A stretch of DNA of 35,188 nt from Bradyrhizobium valentinum (lineage in GTDB: Bacteria > Pseudomonadota > Alphaproteobacteria > Rhizobiales > Xanthobacteraceae): NCBI RefSeq assembly GCF_001440405.1, contig NZ_LLXX01000119.1:36127-71314 (forward strand), written 5' to 3'. The notes beneath the pieces were generated by a model, which was not told the origin of the DNA, searched no databases, and was given only the letters and a program-made list of their open reading frames with translations. Made by a program: the position numbers and the translations under genes. How positions within the stretch are numbered: position 1 is the stretch's first letter; each line of letters opens with the position of its first letter. This document shows, one piece after another, positions 34,129 to 35,188 of the stretch.

Positions 34129-34950
34129 ATGCTCGATTTCCCGAAGACCGCCGAAATCTCCCATGCCGACGGCAAGATCCTGCAAAGCGTCAGCGATGGC
34201 GTCGGCGTCATCACCTTCAACAATCCCGACAAGCGCAACGCGATGTCGCTCGAGATGTGGGAGGGCCTGGGTCACGCGCTGATCGGGCTGCGCGACAATC
34301 CCGACGTTCGCGTCGTGATCCTGGTCGGCGCCGGCGACAAGGCCTTCGTCTCGGGCGCCGATATCAGCCAGTTCGAAAAGACCCGCCACAATGCGGCGGC
34401 GTCGGAGGAATATTCGAAACGCAGCGAAGCGCAGCGTGCGCTGCTCGCTGATTATCCGAAGCCGACGATTGCCTGCATCCGCGGCTTCTGCCTCGGCGGC
34501 GGCATGCAGGTCGCGATGCTGACAGATATTCGCATTGCCTCCGACAACAGCCAGTTCGGCATTCCCGCTGCAAAGCTCGGCATCGCCTATGGCTACGACG
34601 GCCTCAAGCACCTGGTCTCGCTGGTCGGGCCATCCTGGGCGCGGCTCATCATGTATACGGGCATGCGGATCGAAGCTGCGGAAGCCCTGCGGATCGGATT
34701 GGTCGACCGCGTGCTGCCGGACGCGGAATTACGGGACGCCACCATGGAGATCGCGCGCACCATCTCCGGCAACGCGCCGCTGGCGATCAAGGCCGCCAAG
34801 ATCACCATCGCCGAGGTGCTGAAGGACGAAAGCAAGCGCGACATGGATACGATCAAGCAGATCGGCCGCGCTTGTATGGATAGCGAAGATTTTCGCGAGG
34901 GCCGAACGGCTTTCATGGAAAAGCGCAAGCCGCAGTTCAAGGGCAAGTAA
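34129..34950 (+). CDS. Enoyl-CoA hydratase/isomerase (crotonase) family protein, atypical active site
   Basis: A 273-residue crotonase-fold protein. The CoA/oxyanion-hole features are present: PDKRNAMS, KAFVSGADISQF (residues 71-82) and GFCLGGGMQVAM (119-130). The two glutamates that act in enoyl-CoA hydratases are absent. The position in GGGCE is Gln127 here, and that in QPE is Ala147 (FGIPAAKLG). The following stretch, GIAYGYDGLKHL, has a tyrosine (Tyr154) where the methylmalonyl-CoA decarboxylase YgfG has its active-site tyrosine, as far as I recall. So a hydratase reaction is doubtful; a decarboxylase, isomerase or other acyl-CoA role is possible. The gene stands alone, with a weak ribosome-binding site. 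Confidence 0.87.
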   Translation: MLDFPKTAEISHADGKILQSVSDGVGVITFNNPDKRNAMSLEMWEGLGHALIGLRDNPDVRVVILVGAGDKAFVSGADISQFEKTRHNAAASEEYSKRSEAQRALLADYPKPTIACIRGFCLGGGMQVAMLTDIRIASDNSQFGIPAAKLGIAYGYDGLKHLVSLVGPSWARLIMYTGMRIEAAEALRIGLVDRVLPDAELRDATMEIARTISGNAPLAIKAAKITIAEVLKDESKRDMDTIKQIGRACMDSEDFREGRTAFMEKRKPQFKGK

Positions 34951-34972
34951 AATCGGGGGGCGCAACAATCTC

Positions 34973-35099
34973 CCCGTCGTCCCGGCCTTGAGCCGGGACC
35001 CATACTCCGCGGCCCATCGGTGACACGCAGGCGTCTAATACCTTCCGCAACAACAAGCGCCGCAGGGTATGGGTCCCGGCTCAAGGCCGGGACGACGGG
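34973..35099. repeat. Perfect 33-bp inverted repeat in a convergent gap
   Basis: Left arm 34973-35005 and right arm 35067-35099 are exact reverse complements over 33 bases (CCCGTCGTCCCGGCC at the outer end, ending in CATAC), separated by 61 bases. It lies 22 bp after the crotonase stop and 11 bp beyond the stop of the converging partial gene. Elements with GTCGTCCCGGC arms are common intergenic repeats in Bradyrhizobium and relatives (recollection), and this one could also act as a bidirectional terminator. Confidence 0.85.
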
Positions 35100-35110
35100 T
35101 GAAGGTTATC

Positions 35111-35188
35111 CTACAGCGCAGCGAGCACTGCCTTCGCAATATCCGCAGTGCCGTTGCGGCCGCCGAATTCCATCGGCTTTATTTCGCC
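35111..35188 (-). CDS. 3' end of a gene running off the window (25 C-terminal residues)
   Basis: The minus strand reads through from the window edge to a TAG at 35111-35113, giving a C-terminus GEIKPMEFGGRN-GTADIAKAVLAAL in part. A final GG-x-x-GT-x-(D/E)-(I/V)-x-x-AV-x-x-A(L) helix is reminiscent of the end of isocitrate/isopropylmalate/tartrate dehydrogenases, but 25 residues are too few for a firm call. It converges on the crotonase gene. Confidence 0.5.
   Translation of the reverse strand, partial: GEIKPMEFGGRNGTADIAKAVLAAL

Noticed and set aside
33739..34611. A 290-codon minus-strand frame covering the 393-bp gap and the crotonase gene
   Set aside because: Mostly antisense to the crotonase gene, and the part within the gap has no recognisable domain.

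Overview
The window reads as chromosome of a GC-rich alphaproteobacterium, most likely Bradyrhizobium or a close relative (Nitrobacteraceae). The grounds are high GC codon use, many GTG/TTG starts with Shine-Dalgarno sequences, gene families typical of that group (Urt/Fmd amide genes, NrtABD-type nitrate importer, HWE kinase, TRAP transporter) and several palindromic intergenic repeats of the sort scattered through those genomes. The genus is an inference; there is no rRNA or other marker gene here. I found no tRNA, rRNA, CRISPR array, insertion sequence or phage gene.

Layout. 54-6760 (all minus): zinc-type dehydrogenase, large autotransporter, EamA/DMT exporter, aldo/keto reductase and a LysR regulator that appears to have lost about 90-100 residues of its effector domain. 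6889-8859 (plus): a compact operon of VOC protein, RidA and ATC-hydrolase-family protein, divergent from the LysR gene and with a TTGC-N11-GCAA site between them. 8863-9104: two palindromic repeat elements. 9135-17066 (minus): an eight-gene run urtABCDE-fmdA-fmdB-amiE, i.e. a urea/short-chain amide ABC importer followed by formamidase, a zinc-ribbon protein and aliphatic amidase. 17238-21528 (plus, divergent): a hybrid histidine kinase whose sensor is a whole NCS1-type permease plus a cysteine cluster, overlapping a LuxR-type response regulator. A sigma-54-type promoter lies just before the kinase.

21568-25180 (minus): a single-domain globin and a nitrate-type ABC importer (binding protein, permease, ATPase) with a sigma-54-like promoter and an intrinsic-terminator-like hairpin between the first two genes. 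25523-30862: hydroxyquinol-type intradiol dioxygenase (minus), serine beta-lactamase-like hydrolase (plus) and an orphan HWE-family kinase (plus) converging on a TRAP transporter (dctPQM, 29543-32527, minus). 33337-35188: XRE regulator, a crotonase-fold enzyme lacking both usual catalytic glutamates, a perfect 33-bp inverted repeat, and the 3' end of a gene that runs off the window.

The theme of the central 16 kb is nitrogen scavenging. Amides and urea would be imported by Urt, and formamide and small aliphatic amides cleaved to ammonia by FmdA/AmiE. The permease-kinase and its regulator probably sense a related nitrogen compound and control the importer. A separate nitrate importer lies about 0.6 kb beyond the regulator, after the globin gene. 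The strongest candidate for an undescribed system is the permease-sensor kinase/regulator pair together with its divergent amide operon. Second are the VOC-RidA-ATC hydrolase cassette and the triplicated initiation region of urtD.
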